Assembly (NCBI GenBank): GCA_003164295.1 | Contig: PLTA01000024.1 | Coordinates: 102,498 to 166,497, forward strand | Direction of reading: 5' to 3' | Source of the DNA: Candidatus Bathyarchaeota archaeon | Lineage (GTDB): Archaea > Thermoproteota > Bathyarchaeia > Bathyarchaeales > Bathycorpusculaceae | DNA length: 64,000 nucleotides | Part shown: piece after piece, positions 52,649 through 60,737 of the stretch | Layout: each line of letters opens with the position of its first letter | Position numbering within the stretch: the first letter of the stretch is position 1 | Translations under genes and position numbers: made by a program | Notes under the pieces: model-generated | Seen by the model: the letters and a program-made list of their open reading frames with translations, nothing else | What the model was told of the DNA's origin: nothing | The model's database searches: none

Positions 52649-53281
52649 ATGAAACCAAAAAAGCCTACTTTGGAAGATCAGCTTGCGTTCATCTCACCGC
52701 AGCATAACGTTTATCCAACAGAGCTCTTTAAGGCGTTAATTCACGCAAAAGAACATGGAAAATCGGCATGTGAAGATTTAACAGTTGAATACCGAGGCAG
52801 CGTAAACGACCAAGCTATCTTTCTAATTAAGAAAGGCAGCAGTGTTATTTCTCAATTTCGTGTTTCCGAAGAAATGCTTACAAAAACTGATGTTTCATTT
52901 GAAAATTCGATGGATACAAGCAGAATCCGCAAAGAAATAGCGAAACAAACTCCAACGCCATCTCATTTGAAAATTGGGGATTTGCGGGAAGGAATGAAGA
53001 AGATAAATGTGATTGCGGAAGTGCTAAAGACTTCTGAACCATCTAAAGTTCACACTCAATTCAGAGATAATGCCCTTGTTACCAACGCTTGCATAGGTGA
53101 TGAAACTGGAGAAATTATGCTTTGTCTCTGGGATCAGCAGGTTAACGCCGTTTCATTAGGTGATACTATAGAAGTAAGAAATGCACACGTTGCAAGTTTT
53201 AAGGGTGAGAAGCAGCTAAGGCTTGGAAAAAATGGAACAATTACAAGATTGGAAAAGCTGCTCCCAAGTGAAACAGCATAA
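52649..53281 (+). CDS. OB-fold nucleic-acid-binding protein (RPA/SSB-like)
   Basis: A protein of about 210 residues: an N-terminal helical segment (PTLEDQLAFISPQHNVYPTE and beyond), then an OB fold with KINVIAEVLKTSEPSKVHTQ, CIGDETGEIMLCLWDQQVNA, and GDTIEVRNAHVASFKGEKQL (compare archaeal RPA and SOSS-B-like proteins, which bind single strands). ATG 52649 is chosen because AGGTGA precedes it; GTG 52634 also opens the frame. It is divergent from the NHEJ polymerase across about 265 bp, so the two may share regulation; a role at DNA ends is inference. Confidence 0.83.
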   Translation: MKPKKPTLEDQLAFISPQHNVYPTELFKALIHAKEHGKSACEDLTVEYRGSVNDQAIFLIKKGSSVISQFRVSEEMLTKTDVSFENSMDTSRIRKEIAKQTPTPSHLKIGDLREGMKKINVIAEVLKTSEPSKVHTQFRDNALVTNACIGDETGEIMLCLWDQQVNAVSLGDTIEVRNAHVASFKGEKQLRLGKNGTITRLEKLLPSETA

Positions 53282-53305
53282 TTAAAAAAAATAATTTGAT
53301 GATTT

Positions 53306-53692
53306 TCAAAAGTATTTTTTATCGTTGTAACAGTAATATCTGTTGTATTGCGGGATCCATGTAAGAGATTTATTGCATAATGGGCAAAGTGGCGGAGTTT
53401 TTTGTTTGGCCATCGGTCCTTTTGTTTGTGGTTGAGTTTCGGTTTGTAGTTGAGTGACGCTTTCTGATTGAAGAGATTGGGTTTTTAATAGAATGAAATC
53501 TGATGCAGCTTGCACTTCAGACCATTCAACAATTCTGGTTTCCCCTTTTTCAGTCTCCACTGCCAAGGAAACACCTGATTTTCCAACTTCAAAAGCGATA
53601 TCGGCAACTTTTCCGACCAAATGCCCATTGGAATCTATTACTTGCATTGAAACTAGGGAATCTCTTGTTAGAGGTTTACGAGCTTGTGCCAT
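53306..53692 (-). CDS. PRC-barrel protein with C-terminal zinc ribbon
   Basis: A 128-residue protein: PRC-barrel domain (about 9-68, SLVSMQVIDSNGHLVGKVAD, AVETEKGETRIVEWSEVQ), a Gln/Thr-rich linker (about 74-95) and a zinc ribbon CPLCNKSLTWIPQYNRYYCY (first pair CxxC, last Cys). PRC-barrel plus zinc ribbon is a combination seen in archaea, with possible links to ribosome or RNA metabolism. The convergent OB-fold gene ends 25 bases away. The other PRC-barrel gene in the window (3.2 kb) lacks the ribbon. Confidence 0.82.
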   Translation of the reverse strand: MAQARKPLTRDSLVSMQVIDSNGHLVGKVADIAFEVGKSGVSLAVETEKGETRIVEWSEVQAASDFILLKTQSLQSESVTQLQTETQPQTKGPMAKQKTPPLCPLCNKSLTWIPQYNRYYCYNDKKYF

Positions 53693-53753
53693 CTTGATAC
53701 ATCCTGATGAGTCTAAAGTGCATCTTGTTTAAAGAATTTTCCCCAAATCAAGT

Positions 53754-54284
53754 TCAATTTGGCTGGAGAGGGATTTCCCAGTAACTTATGATGTCGCCTT
53801 TTACCCATCTGCCACCTAAACTTCGAACAACTTCATTGATATCGTCCCACTCAGCTTTTAAAAATTGAATCGGCTTAACTATAACGTAATCGCCTTTTAC
53901 AGTAAAACTGAGCACTTTGCGTTGATCTGGACTAAATTCATTTTCCATCTTGATTGCTGTTTTGCTTGGTTGAGCGGCATTTGCAGTTGCAATTTTAGGT
54001 TCAGGCTTAGGTTCGGGCTTAACTGATGTAGTTGGTTTTGCTATAGCTTTGGCTTCTGTCGCATTTGCTATGTTGAATTCTGGGATTGGGTAGGATTCGG
54101 CGATGTCTTCGAAGCTGTTGCTTCTAACTATTAGAGATACTTGTTTTGTAAATAAATCTAACTTTATATCTAGAAGTTCAGCGTCGCTAGGAAGGGGGGA
54201 AGTGAACGGGGATACCTTACCCTGCAACATTTGAACGAGTGATTCAGGAGTTAATTTTATTATTCGTATTTTCATGTCTGGCAC
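53754..54284 (-). CDS. Hypothetical two-part protein with Pro/Lys-rich linker
   Basis: A 176-residue protein: an N-terminal strand-rich segment (about 1-65: IRIIKLTPESLVQMLQGKVS, DAELLDIKLDLFTKQVSLIV), a low-complexity linker of repeated KPEPKPEPK and Ala/Thr (about 78-110), and a C-terminal part (about 115-176: FSPDQRKVLSFTVKGDYVIV, then WDDINEVVRSLGGRWVKGDI). The last part reads like a small DNA- or nucleotide-binding fold, but I do not recognise a family. It lies 61 bases upstream of the PRC-barrel gene. Confidence 0.55.
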   Translation of the reverse strand: MPDMKIRIIKLTPESLVQMLQGKVSPFTSPLPSDAELLDIKLDLFTKQVSLIVRSNSFEDIAESYPIPEFNIANATEAKAIAKPTTSVKPEPKPEPKIATANAAQPSKTAIKMENEFSPDQRKVLSFTVKGDYVIVKPIQFLKAEWDDINEVVRSLGGRWVKGDIISYWEIPLQPN

Positions 54285-54375
54285 TCAGGACAGCTTTTAA
54301 GGGTGTAGATAACTTAAAAGCCTTACTTATTCAATGATCGAACATTTTGAAATAATTAAATTAAAGAAAAAAGAT

Positions 54376-54972
54376 TTAAGATTTTGCTCTATTCTTTTTC
54401 CATTCCCAGAAATTACCGCTATATAAGCCCCATACTCTGAGTTTGGGAGAAATCGCCCTAATTAAAGCTGGACAAGCTATCAACACAATAGGCAAGTTAA
54501 TCGCAAATGTTGGCACCAGAATAGTTTGGGCTTCGGCGATTGTGAACAATTGAGGTACGACTGTATATTGCCAAAGTATATAACCTGCTCCCACAAAAAG
54601 ACTCAAAGAATAAATGCCTAAAAGGGCAAGCAAACTCTTTCTTTTTCCATCTTCAGCAGCTCTTTGAGGCATCAGAAACCAATTTATCATATACACAACA
54701 AGTGCTACAACTGACTCAAATATTCCAAGAAAACCAAGCCCCTCAACAAAAGCACCGCCTATAAAACCTCCTAGCATGGCACCTACAAGTCCGGTCCATC
54801 CGAACCAAATCGGAAAAACACCGAGCAGAACAATTGGCAAGTAAAGAAGCGTGAAATTTGGCAATGTTACTGAGTAGGATAGGAAGAAGAATATGGTGTA
54901 GAGTGCCGCTGTCATGGCGATTATTGATGCACGTTTAGCGCTGCTTTGTTTTTGAAAAACCATTGTGTTCAA
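54376..54972 (-). CDS. Polytopic membrane protein, possible ECF-transporter S component
   Basis: A 198-residue protein with five to six membrane helices. The N-terminal RASIIAMTAALYTIFFFLSY and the segment FGWTGLVGAMLGGFIGGAFV (about 56-75) resemble small substrate-binding components of energy-coupling-factor transporters, where the first helix has an Ala-rich motif that meets the T component. The ligand is unknown and no ATPase genes adjoin; shared ECF modules would be encoded elsewhere. A PEF-less basic C-terminus (WKKNRAKS). Confidence 0.6.
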   Translation of the reverse strand: MNTMVFQKQSSAKRASIIAMTAALYTIFFFLSYSVTLPNFTLLYLPIVLLGVFPIWFGWTGLVGAMLGGFIGGAFVEGLGFLGIFESVVALVVYMINWFLMPQRAAEDGKRKSLLALLGIYSLSLFVGAGYILWQYTVVPQLFTIAEAQTILVPTFAINLPIVLIACPALIRAISPKLRVWGLYSGNFWEWKKNRAKS

Positions 54973-55115
54973 TCCAACAGTTAAGGTTTAAACAGCTTCA
55001 AAGCGGTGATTAAATAAAAGCATTTTCATTTGTCTTACATGTGTAATACAAATGCTCTCAATTGGTGAAATTATTTCAAAAAATTGTTTTAAAAACCCCA
55101 AAGTTGTAACAATCA

Positions 55116-55124
55116 AGTATAAAT
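55116..55124 (+). promoter_or_regulatory. TATA-like box upstream of the GT87-like gene
   Basis: The sequence agtataaat lies about 50 bases before the ATG at 55172. Confidence 0.4.
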
Positions 55125-55171
55125 GCTCCACAAAAATACTAGATTAGAACTGCACCAGCTGTTGAGTAAAG

Positions 55172-56065
55172 ATGATTCGCAGGTCAAATTTAGCCAAAAT
55201 TGTTCTAATAACAGCGGTTGCAGTGATTATACTTTTGAATCTTTACACTTTCATTGAAGCCTACCCACAAACTTACACTATAAATTCAGGAATAAACAGC
55301 ACAGGTACCCCATTAGCAAAAGATTTCTCGGCATACTATATGGGTGCTTGGAGACTCTGGAATAATCCAGCTCATATTTACAATTTTGGAGCTTTAAACG
55401 ATGGAGAACCAACTATCCTGCCACACCCAGAAGAATACAAGTACCTGCCATCTTTTCTGTTAATCGTTTCCCCATTTCTTTCGCTAAATTATCAGCAGGC
55501 GCTCCTTGCTTTTGATGTAATCCAGTTCATGCTTCTGCCTTTAATGGCTTACCTGTTGTATAAGCTCTTGAACAACAAGCCCGTTGCTGTAACGATAGTG
55601 GTTATGATTATTGCTTTGCTATTGCCGTTCCCAACAGTAAATCAAGGTTTATCCCCAAGTTACTATTGGCAATGGGGCGAAGGACAAGCCAAAGTCTTCC
55701 TCACATTCCTTTTATTACTCAGCTTTTACTGGGGCAAACAAGGCAAACCCTACTTATCAGGAATCGCGTTAGCTTTTGGTTTTTTTGACCCACGATTCGG
55801 GTTGCTGGCGCTGCCACTTTACATTATGTATAACCGCAAAAACCTCAAAGAAGCAACTGCAAGCTTGATCGGTGCATTAGCGTTATCAAATGGAATGCTT
55901 CTTTATCCAGGGATGGCAGCAAACTTCCTGAGTATGGTTTTTGCTTCCGCGGTAACTACACCGCTTTATTATTACGCGCTTATTCCTTTTTTTACTTTAA
56001 TTGCCTTAATTATCGTAAACTTCAAAGAACTTGTGGCTGCGTTTCAATGCAAGAGAGATTTTTGA
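55172..56065 (+). CDS. GT87/DUF2029-like membrane glycosyltransferase, short
   Basis: A 297-residue polytopic protein. The first outer loop has KDFSAYYMGAWRLWNNPAHI and then YNFG (the aspartate in DF is the usual GT-C catalytic place in the GT87 family of polyprenyl-phosphate mannosyltransferases). Later FFDPRFGLLALPLYIM matches the family's K/DP-like motif. It has about eight helices, fewer than typical GT87 proteins (about 400 residues), so it could be a short form or C-terminally truncated. It may add a mannose-like sugar to surface glycans. Monocistronic. Confidence 0.7.
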   Translation: MIRRSNLAKIVLITAVAVIILLNLYTFIEAYPQTYTINSGINSTGTPLAKDFSAYYMGAWRLWNNPAHIYNFGALNDGEPTILPHPEEYKYLPSFLLIVSPFLSLNYQQALLAFDVIQFMLLPLMAYLLYKLLNNKPVAVTIVVMIIALLLPFPTVNQGLSPSYYWQWGEGQAKVFLTFLLLLSFYWGKQGKPYLSGIALAFGFFDPRFGLLALPLYIMYNRKNLKEATASLIGALALSNGMLLYPGMAANFLSMVFASAVTTPLYYYALIPFFTLIALIIVNFKELVAAFQCKRDF

Positions 56066-56428
56066 TAGCTTCCCACTTGGGATCAATGTAAAATAAAGAC
56101 TCAAATGTATAGACAATGATCAGCTGCCTTAAAAAAACACCACCAAAAAGGTTGACAGGGGGATGAATGTTGCAGTCGACAAAACCCAAAAGCCTGGCAG
56201 AATCACGGACAAAGTGTCCTTCAACTCGATTTTTTTTAATAGTTTGATACTCAATCAATAAATGGCAGGTAAGTTTGTTTAGCAAGACAGTTCAACAAAT
56301 TTGTCAAGTTGAATGAGCAAGCTTGCGAAGATATCAAGGCTAAACATGCGAATTAAACTTTGTAAAAAACGTTATCTTATGAATACTGTCTGAATACATA
56401 ATACTTCCACTAAGACTAGATGACTTAA
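56066..56428. other. Gene-free stretch with a possible membrane-helix remnant
   Basis: A minus-strand frame ending at about 56130 reads ILPGFWVLSTATFIPLSTFL, a membrane-like helix without a start or context. Nothing else supported. Confidence 0.3.
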
Positions 56429-56671
56429 ATGACGACCAAGCAAGACAAAACACAAGAAGAAAATTCTCAAATCCTTAGCCGACAAAATAAGAAAATGACT
56501 GTTTTCAAATGTTCATGCGGAGCAAGGATTTTAATCGTTCCAGACTTACCAGAAATGGACAAAGTCATACAGAAACATCTCATGGAACACAAAAGAAAAA
56601 CCGGGCAGCAGTTAAATGAAGAAACTCTCATACAATTAATTGTAGAAGCCATAACTGAAAATCAATCTTAA
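56429..56671 (+). CDS. Small hypothetical protein
   Basis: An 80-residue protein. The first 22 residues are Gln/Lys-rich and may not be translated; the second Met (56495, MTVFKCSCGARILIVPD) opens a compact domain of about 58 residues with CSC, a short strand, then PEMDKVIQKHLMEHKRKTGQ and EETLIQLIVEAI, helical. The CSCGARI lead-in with a later His suggests zinc binding. Family unknown; I expect homologues in related archaea. Single gene. Confidence 0.55.
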   Translation: MTTKQDKTQEENSQILSRQNKKMTVFKCSCGARILIVPDLPEMDKVIQKHLMEHKRKTGQQLNEETLIQLIVEAITENQS

Positions 56672-56810
56672 GCTAATCAACGATGAACTGATTTTCAGCT
56701 TACTCAAATTTGTTATTAGTTTCACAGTTAATTTTTCGATATGTTGATAACAAGAAAAATGACCAAAAGGGCAATTAGGCATAACCTAAATACTTCAAGA
56801 ATAACAAGTT

Positions 56811-57686
56811 TTGTCTATGGGATATCAGCCGCGAAGAAAATCGTCACCAAAAGGCGCAATTCACGAGTACAAAAAAACTCTTCATGAGAAAAGCAAAAAT
56901 CGAAAACACACTCGAAAACTAACCGGCGGGACAATACAGGAAGAGAAGCATTTCGCAACCGAAAAAGAGATAACAGAAGTAACTCTCAAGCGATTGCATG
57001 TTCTTGGCAGCCAGAAGTTTGGTTCTTCGCCGTTCAATGAGCATTTCGATCGTTGGCTGATAGATGTAGCAATTGTTCTTGGCGAGTTTGAGTCTCACCC
57101 AAATATTGGAGTAGACGACCAATATGTAAGAGATCGTTCGCAAACACTTACTGTTATTAAACAACAGCTTGAAAAGAGAAGCAAAAAAGAGTCTTCACTT
57201 GACCAAGAAATAACAAATCTAACCTACTACAAAAATCGTCTAAAACAAATCAACACTGAATATGCAAAAATAATGGCGGTTATTAAAAAAAGAAAAAAAC
57301 TGGAAATCAAGCGTTTGAACAGAAGTATAGAGCAACTGAAAAAAGAGCAAGATAGAGTTATTCGGTTAAAAACAGGATTTTTCCGAGGTATTTCCAGAAA
57401 AGGTAAAGAGCAAAAAGAAATCGACATAGGACAGAAACTAAATGTTAAACAAAGAGAACTTGAATTAATTGTTCTGGCTTTTAGCGTTGAACAAAAAAAA
57501 CTTCGAGAGAAATATGAAGTAAGCCGAGAGCCAGTTGTTGAGCGGATAAAAAAGTTCCAAAAAATATATAAAAATTTGGAGACTGATGGTTCTTTAGAAG
57601 AGCGATGGTTTGCTTGTGAAGAGCTCGTAGACTCAATAAACTCATTTCTGCAAAGAAAATCAACCCAGAAACCAAATATAAGTTAA
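56811..57686 (+). CDS. Coiled-coil hypothetical protein
   Basis: A 291-residue, Lys/Glu/Arg-rich protein; TTG 56811 or ATG 56817 may start it. Residues 1-40 are basic and probably disordered (PRRKSSPKGAIHEYKKTLHE). A folded part (about 55-100: LKRLHVLGSQKFGSSPFNEH, WLIDVAIVLGEFES) precedes a long heptad-rich coiled coil (about 115-245: LEKRSKKESSLDQEITNLTY, KRLNRSIEQLKKEQDRVIRL). No catalytic motif. A structural or DNA-associated function is possible. The short gap to the dead GNAT gene is convergent. Confidence 0.6.
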   Translation: MSMGYQPRRKSSPKGAIHEYKKTLHEKSKNRKHTRKLTGGTIQEEKHFATEKEITEVTLKRLHVLGSQKFGSSPFNEHFDRWLIDVAIVLGEFESHPNIGVDDQYVRDRSQTLTVIKQQLEKRSKKESSLDQEITNLTYYKNRLKQINTEYAKIMAVIKKRKKLEIKRLNRSIEQLKKEQDRVIRLKTGFFRGISRKGKEQKEIDIGQKLNVKQRELELIVLAFSVEQKKLREKYEVSREPVVERIKKFQKIYKNLETDGSLEERWFACEELVDSINSFLQRKSTQKPNIS

Positions 57687-57688
57687 AT

Positions 57689-58159
57689 TAAAAATCTTTT
57701 TTTGTTACGCGATACAAAAACCATTCCAAGCGTTGAGCTCCGTTTTTTTTCATAAAATTCCTGAACAGATTTGTTCCATTTCAAAACTGTAAACTCTATC
57801 CTGCCACAACCTTCACGTTTAGCAGTGTCTTTTTAGAAGTCAAACATTTTTTTCCCAACACCTCTTCTTCTGTACTCTTCAAGAACAAAAATATCTTCAA
57901 GAAAGAGAGTTGGCAAGGCAAGAAAACTGGAGTAAGTAAAGAAAAAAATAACAGGAAACATATTTCTTGTCAATTTTTCCGATAAATGCTTGATATTTGG
58001 GCTTGTCAGATAAACAGTCTCTTCTTAGCCTTATTCTTGCTTCTTCATCAGGTGGAGCCAGTTCCGCATTTCAGCAAGTCTATTAATTAAACCCAAAAAA
58101 TCGTTAAAGGTTTCTACATCAACTTTTGTGATAACCACTGAATTCTCTTTTGCGTCCAT
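57689..58159 (-). pseudogene. Decayed GNAT acetyltransferase gene
   Basis: Reading down the minus strand from ATG 58159, four pieces of one acetyltransferase appear in order, in changing frames: TKVDVETFNDFLGLINRLAE; PPDEEARIRLRRDCLSDKPK with YQAFIGKI; LPTLFLEDIFVLEEYRRRGV and GKKMFDF, then a TAA; AKREGCGRIEFTVLKWNKSV and QEFYEK; and last NGAQRLEWFLYRVTKKD, to a TAA at 57689. The EEYRRRGVGKKMF motif is the acetyl-CoA site of GNAT enzymes of the polyamine-acetyltransferase-like type. At least three frameshifts and one stop make this a true pseudogene. Confidence 0.75.
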
Positions 58160-58394
58160 GCAAGTTATTGGTTGCTTTAAGATAAAAAAGTATTTGGCAA
58201 CAAGGTTTTCCTTTCTTTTATTGTTCTTTTTTGAAAGAAGTAGGAATTTGATGGTAGCACCGTGTCCTACTTCTTCTAACTTTAAAAGAAGCATAAGCTA
58301 AAGGGAAGCACACTTCTTCTTTTGAAACTGCATGTTGATTTCTTATGGTTGAGAAAACGCAAAATTTAGCAGAAACATTGTTAAGCCCTAAAAG

Positions 58395-58454
58395 TGGTGC
58401 GGAGGATGGAACTTGAACCTGTCACCCATTAGAGACATCACCCGCATATCCCTC
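58395..58454 (-). pseudogene. Degenerate tRNA 3'-half-like sequence, copy 1
   Basis: On the minus strand: GATATGCGGGTGATGTCTC, then GGTTCAAGTTCCATCCTCCG followed by CACCA. It has a T-loop-like GGTTCAAGT and an acceptor-like end with CCA. No 5' half is seen, so it is not a working tRNA. Similar to copies 4 and 5. Confidence 0.55.
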
Positions 58455-58556
58455 GTTTTTCTCTTGTGTATGTGGATTACTAATTCATAAAGCCTAACTG
58501 TATGAAGCTTCAAAATACCGATCATTTGCACTTTACTAAATTACCAAACTCGAGAT

Positions 58557-58775
58557 TTGGAAGAAAAATTTCAACAACGAAAAAAGCAAACGAAAAAATC
58601 TGAAGCTGAAATGATTGAAATAATCGTGCCGCCTATAATCTCATTAAGCTCAGATAAAAAAAAGGTTCATCCAAAACTCACAATCAATTACCATGTTACT
58701 GCAAGCAAAAATAACGAGCTCTTCACTTTTAGAAAAGTCTGCTGTTCAAGAATGAGTTTCAACAAGTTGTTTTAA
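58557..58775 (+). CDS. Possible small Lys-rich protein or remnant
   Basis: A TTG-start frame of 72 residues, Lys/Gln-rich (EEKFQQRKKQTKKSEAEMIE) then strand-like (VHPKLTINYHVTASKNNELF). No family. The last 12 residues look out of frame, so it may be a broken gene. Just after it, 58801-58875 could encode 24 residues with four Cys (PCDACGRKPMGAGEKCC), perhaps a zinc-binding fragment. Nothing else is supported between 58160 and 59041 apart from the tRNA-like copy. Confidence 0.25.
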   Translation: MEEKFQQRKKQTKKSEAEMIEIIVPPIISLSSDKKKVHPKLTINYHVTASKNNELFTFRKVCCSRMSFNKLF

Positions 58776-59041
58776 GAATCATTAAACAACCTGCTTTGTT
58801 ATGCAAGATATAACCAGACCGTGTGATGCTTGCGGAAGAAAACCTATGGGCGCAGGAGAAAAATGTTGTATTTGAACTTAAGGTTCAGTAGCTTTTTGAA
58901 TAAAAGTGCTACTCTAAGACGATGCACATGCCCTGTTTTGGAATATTCTTCGAGATCAACATCTCTAGAATCATCTATGACTAATAATAGGTAGATTTTA
59001 TTCATAATTTCAATCTATCGCAGCTATTCTGTGCTATACTA

Positions 59042-59365
59042 CTAATAGTGGAGTTTTTGCAGTTCCTCAAAGATTTTGGGTAGAATCTCAAATGATACTA
59101 TGGGTTGTATGTCTAGTTTGGCAACGTCGTAGAACGGAGCTAACAACGTCCATAGTTCTTCAGAATTGATTCCCTCACTGTAAATGTTACGAGAAATCGC
59201 ATAATGTTTACCTGCCTTCGCTAAGGCAACTATTGCTAATAACGATATGTGACTACTAGAAGTCACAACAAATCCAACACAAAGGGTGCATCCATCGTTA
59301 CGGTTCTGTTGAAGTCGGTGAGAAAGTTTACTGAATCGACAGAACCAATCATTTAGCGGATGCAA
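59042..59365 (-). CDS. Hypothetical protein, probably a 5'-truncated gene
   Basis: A 107-residue frame from TTG 59365. Coding-like sequence also continues upstream in the same frame (FHSFWKNLEPYELFCKLWAD) to a stop near 59455 with no start, so the N-terminus may be missing. The interior reads SHISLLAIVALAKAGKHYAI and EELWTLLAPFYDVAKLDIQP, then ILPKIFEELQKLHY at the end. Family not recognised. It lies in the region of tRNA-like fragments and may be a leftover of an integrated element. Confidence 0.4.
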   Translation of the reverse strand: MHPLNDWFCRFSKLSHRLQQNRNDGCTLCVGFVVTSSSHISLLAIVALAKAGKHYAISRNIYSEGINSEELWTLLAPFYDVAKLDIQPIVSFEILPKIFEELQKLHY

Positions 59366-59534
59366 ACTAAATGTCTGATCTGCCCAAAGCTTACAAAATA
59401 ATTCATAAGGCTCAAGATTTTTCCAAAAGCTGTGAAAGACAGCAAGTCTAACTCATCCCCTCTCCCCCCAGACGCAAATATTCATCGTCCAAATATGACC
59501 GCAACAGAGTTGAACTCCCACCCTCTGGTAAATT

Positions 59535-59610
59535 GGGTAGTGCATGGATTTGAACCGACAAAGGCTTGCGCCAGAGGACCTTAAGGCATCTTCCACATGG
59601 CAAAATCACC
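59535..59610 (-). pseudogene. Degenerate tRNA-Leu-like 3' half, copy 2
   Basis: On the minus strand: ATGCCTTAAGGTCCTCTGG (an anticodon-arm-like stem with loop CTTAAGG, i.e. Leu UAA), CGCAAGCCTTTGTCGGTT and CAAATCCATGCACTACCC. The long variable-arm-like part fits class II tRNA-Leu, but the acceptor end lacks CCA and no 5' half is present. Confidence 0.5.
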
Positions 59611-59673
59611 TAAAAACCTCTTGACCTTTTCCCTCCATTTTTACATTGGTGATGCCGATTGAGGAAACTCTTA

Positions 59674-59697
59674 AATCTATAACTATAACTATAGATT
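59674..59697. promoter_or_regulatory. Inverted repeat over the promoter of the first toxin-antitoxin module
   Basis: Arms aatctata (59674-59681) and tatagatt (59690-59697) around an 8-base spacer, with three tandem ctata words. It lies 15 bases before the antitoxin ATG and overlaps the TATA-like part, as expected of an antitoxin operator. Confidence 0.5.
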
Positions 59698-59711
59698 AAA
59701 CATGTGACTTT

Positions 59712-59912
59712 ATGCCGACAACAGTTCAAGTAAACGAAAAAACTCTTCAAATGCTCAACAAAGCAAAAAAAGAAATGAAAGCAAAAAGCCACGACGAAGT
59801 AATAAAGAAGTTACTCATCGAACGAAAAAAGATTCCCTGTTCAATGTTCGGCTCAAACCCTAAGCTCACATCGTTCACTGAAGAAGACCGAGCTGAGTTT
59901 CATGAGTTGTAA
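59712..59912 (+). CDS. vapB: VapB-like antitoxin
   Basis: A 66-residue antitoxin, start ATG 59712. Its N-terminal TVQVNEKTLQMLNKAKKEMK with SHDEVIKKLLIERK resembles a ribbon-helix-helix DNA-binding domain; the C-terminal part (SNPKLTSFTEEDRAEFHEL) would wrap the toxin. It overlaps the downstream VapC by 11 bases, as in many VapBC operons. It represses its own operon at a palindrome just upstream and neutralises the toxin; these are family roles. Confidence 0.8.
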   Translation: MPTTVQVNEKTLQMLNKAKKEMKAKSHDEVIKKLLIERKKIPCSMFGSNPKLTSFTEEDRAEFHEL

Positions 59913-60312
59913 CTACATCATAGACACATACGCCTGGATTGAATATTTTAAAGCTTCTGAAATGGGTAAGGCGGCAAAAGAATTCATAGAAAGTGAGCAA
60001 TCGGTCACTCCGACAATTGTAGTTTCGGAAATTAGTCGGAAATTGAGAAAAGATATTGAGGTTGGAAATGAAACTATTGAAGGGCGATTGCGGCGTTTAG
60101 AATTCATAAGAGCGACAAGCAGGATAGTGGATTTGGATTTTGAAATTGCCGTTGAAGCAGGTGGAATCAGTGAGGAGTTAAAGGTTGAAGCGAAAGGTTG
60201 GGGTTTGGCAGATTCAATAGTTCTGTGCATCGCCAGAAGTTTGAAGGGAAAAGTTGTCACTGGAGACGAACATTTCCGCCACTTAAACGATGTGGTTTTC
60301 TTAAAAATTTGA
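59902..60312 (+). CDS. vapC: VapC-type PIN-domain toxin
   Basis: A 136-residue PIN-domain ribonuclease, the toxin of the first module. Acidic active-site set: Asp8 in YIIDTYAWIEYF, Glu in VVSEISRKL (about 43), Asp in GWGLADSIVLCIA (about 104) and Asp in VVTGDEHFR (about 124). The family cleaves tRNA or rRNA in one strand. Translation is coupled to VapB. No obvious disabling changes. Confidence 0.88.
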   Translation: MSCNYIIDTYAWIEYFKASEMGKAAKEFIESEQSVTPTIVVSEISRKLRKDIEVGNETIEGRLRRLEFIRATSRIVDLDFEIAVEAGGISEELKVEAKGWGLADSIVLCIARSLKGKVVTGDEHFRHLNDVVFLKI

Positions 60313-60319
60313 ATTTAGC

Positions 60320-60394
60320 GGTGCCGGGGAGTGCTACTTGAATCCATGAAGACCTGCACCAGAGGATCTAAAATCCTCCTCCATATCAAACGAG
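60320..60394 (-). pseudogene. Degenerate tRNA-Leu-like 3' half, copy 3
   Basis: On the minus strand: GAGGATTTTAGATCCTCTGG (stem GAGGA/TCCTC with a 7-base loop), TGCAGGTCTTCATGGATT and CAAGTAGCACTCCCCGGCAC. It resembles the 3' part of tRNA-Leu, but the T-stem does not pair and no 5' half is present. Lies just after the first VapC gene. Confidence 0.5.
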
Positions 60395-60424
60395 TTATCT
60401 CATGATATTTACAACGTATATTTC

Positions 60425-60475
60425 CTACATAAATGTAGTAATTACTTATTAGCAGGAATTGATAGTAAATACTAT
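60425..60475. promoter_or_regulatory. Two matching palindromes before the second toxin-antitoxin module
   Basis: ctacat aa atgtag (60425-60438) and atagta aa tactat (60462-60475) have the same design: six-base arms around AA, centres 37 bases apart. They lie between a TATA-like gtatattt (near 60414) and the antitoxin ATG at 60486, as expected of paired antitoxin operators. Confidence 0.55.
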
Positions 60476-60485
60476 TGTGAGAAAT

Positions 60486-60737
60486 ATGGCATCAGTGACC
60501 GTTACAAGACATTCTCAAGTCACCATACCAAAAGAAATACGGGAAGAAGTAGGGATAGTAGAGGGCGACAAAGTGAAGATGAAAGTAGTGGAAGGAAATA
60601 AAATAATAATTGAAAAAGCCAACGAAGACGCATGGAAAGATTGCACAGATTTTCTGCCCGTAGACTTTGAAAAGCTAATATCATCTCTGCGCACCGATTC
60701 AACAAACCGATTCAAGCGCCTCGGGCTGTTTCCATAA
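60486..60737 (+). CDS. AbrB/MazE-type antitoxin
   Basis: The protein starts at ATG 60486 (MASVTVTRHSQVTIPKEIRE), about 83 residues; a longer frame from 60459 adds nine odd residues. The swapped-hairpin AbrB domain is VTVTRHSQVTIPKEIREEVG with EGDKVKMKVVEGNKIIIEKA, and the C-terminal part binds toxin. It pairs with the PIN toxin that starts straight after its stop (TAATTG). Antitoxin class differs from the first module's ribbon-helix-helix type. Confidence 0.85.
   Translation: MASVTVTRHSQVTIPKEIREEVGIVEGDKVKMKVVEGNKIIIEKANEDAWKDCTDFLPVDFEKLISSLRTDSTNRFKRLGLFP

Noticed and set aside
56022..56285. 87-residue minus-strand frame
   Set aside because: Overlaps the end of the GT87-like gene and lacks motifs; at best a remnant.
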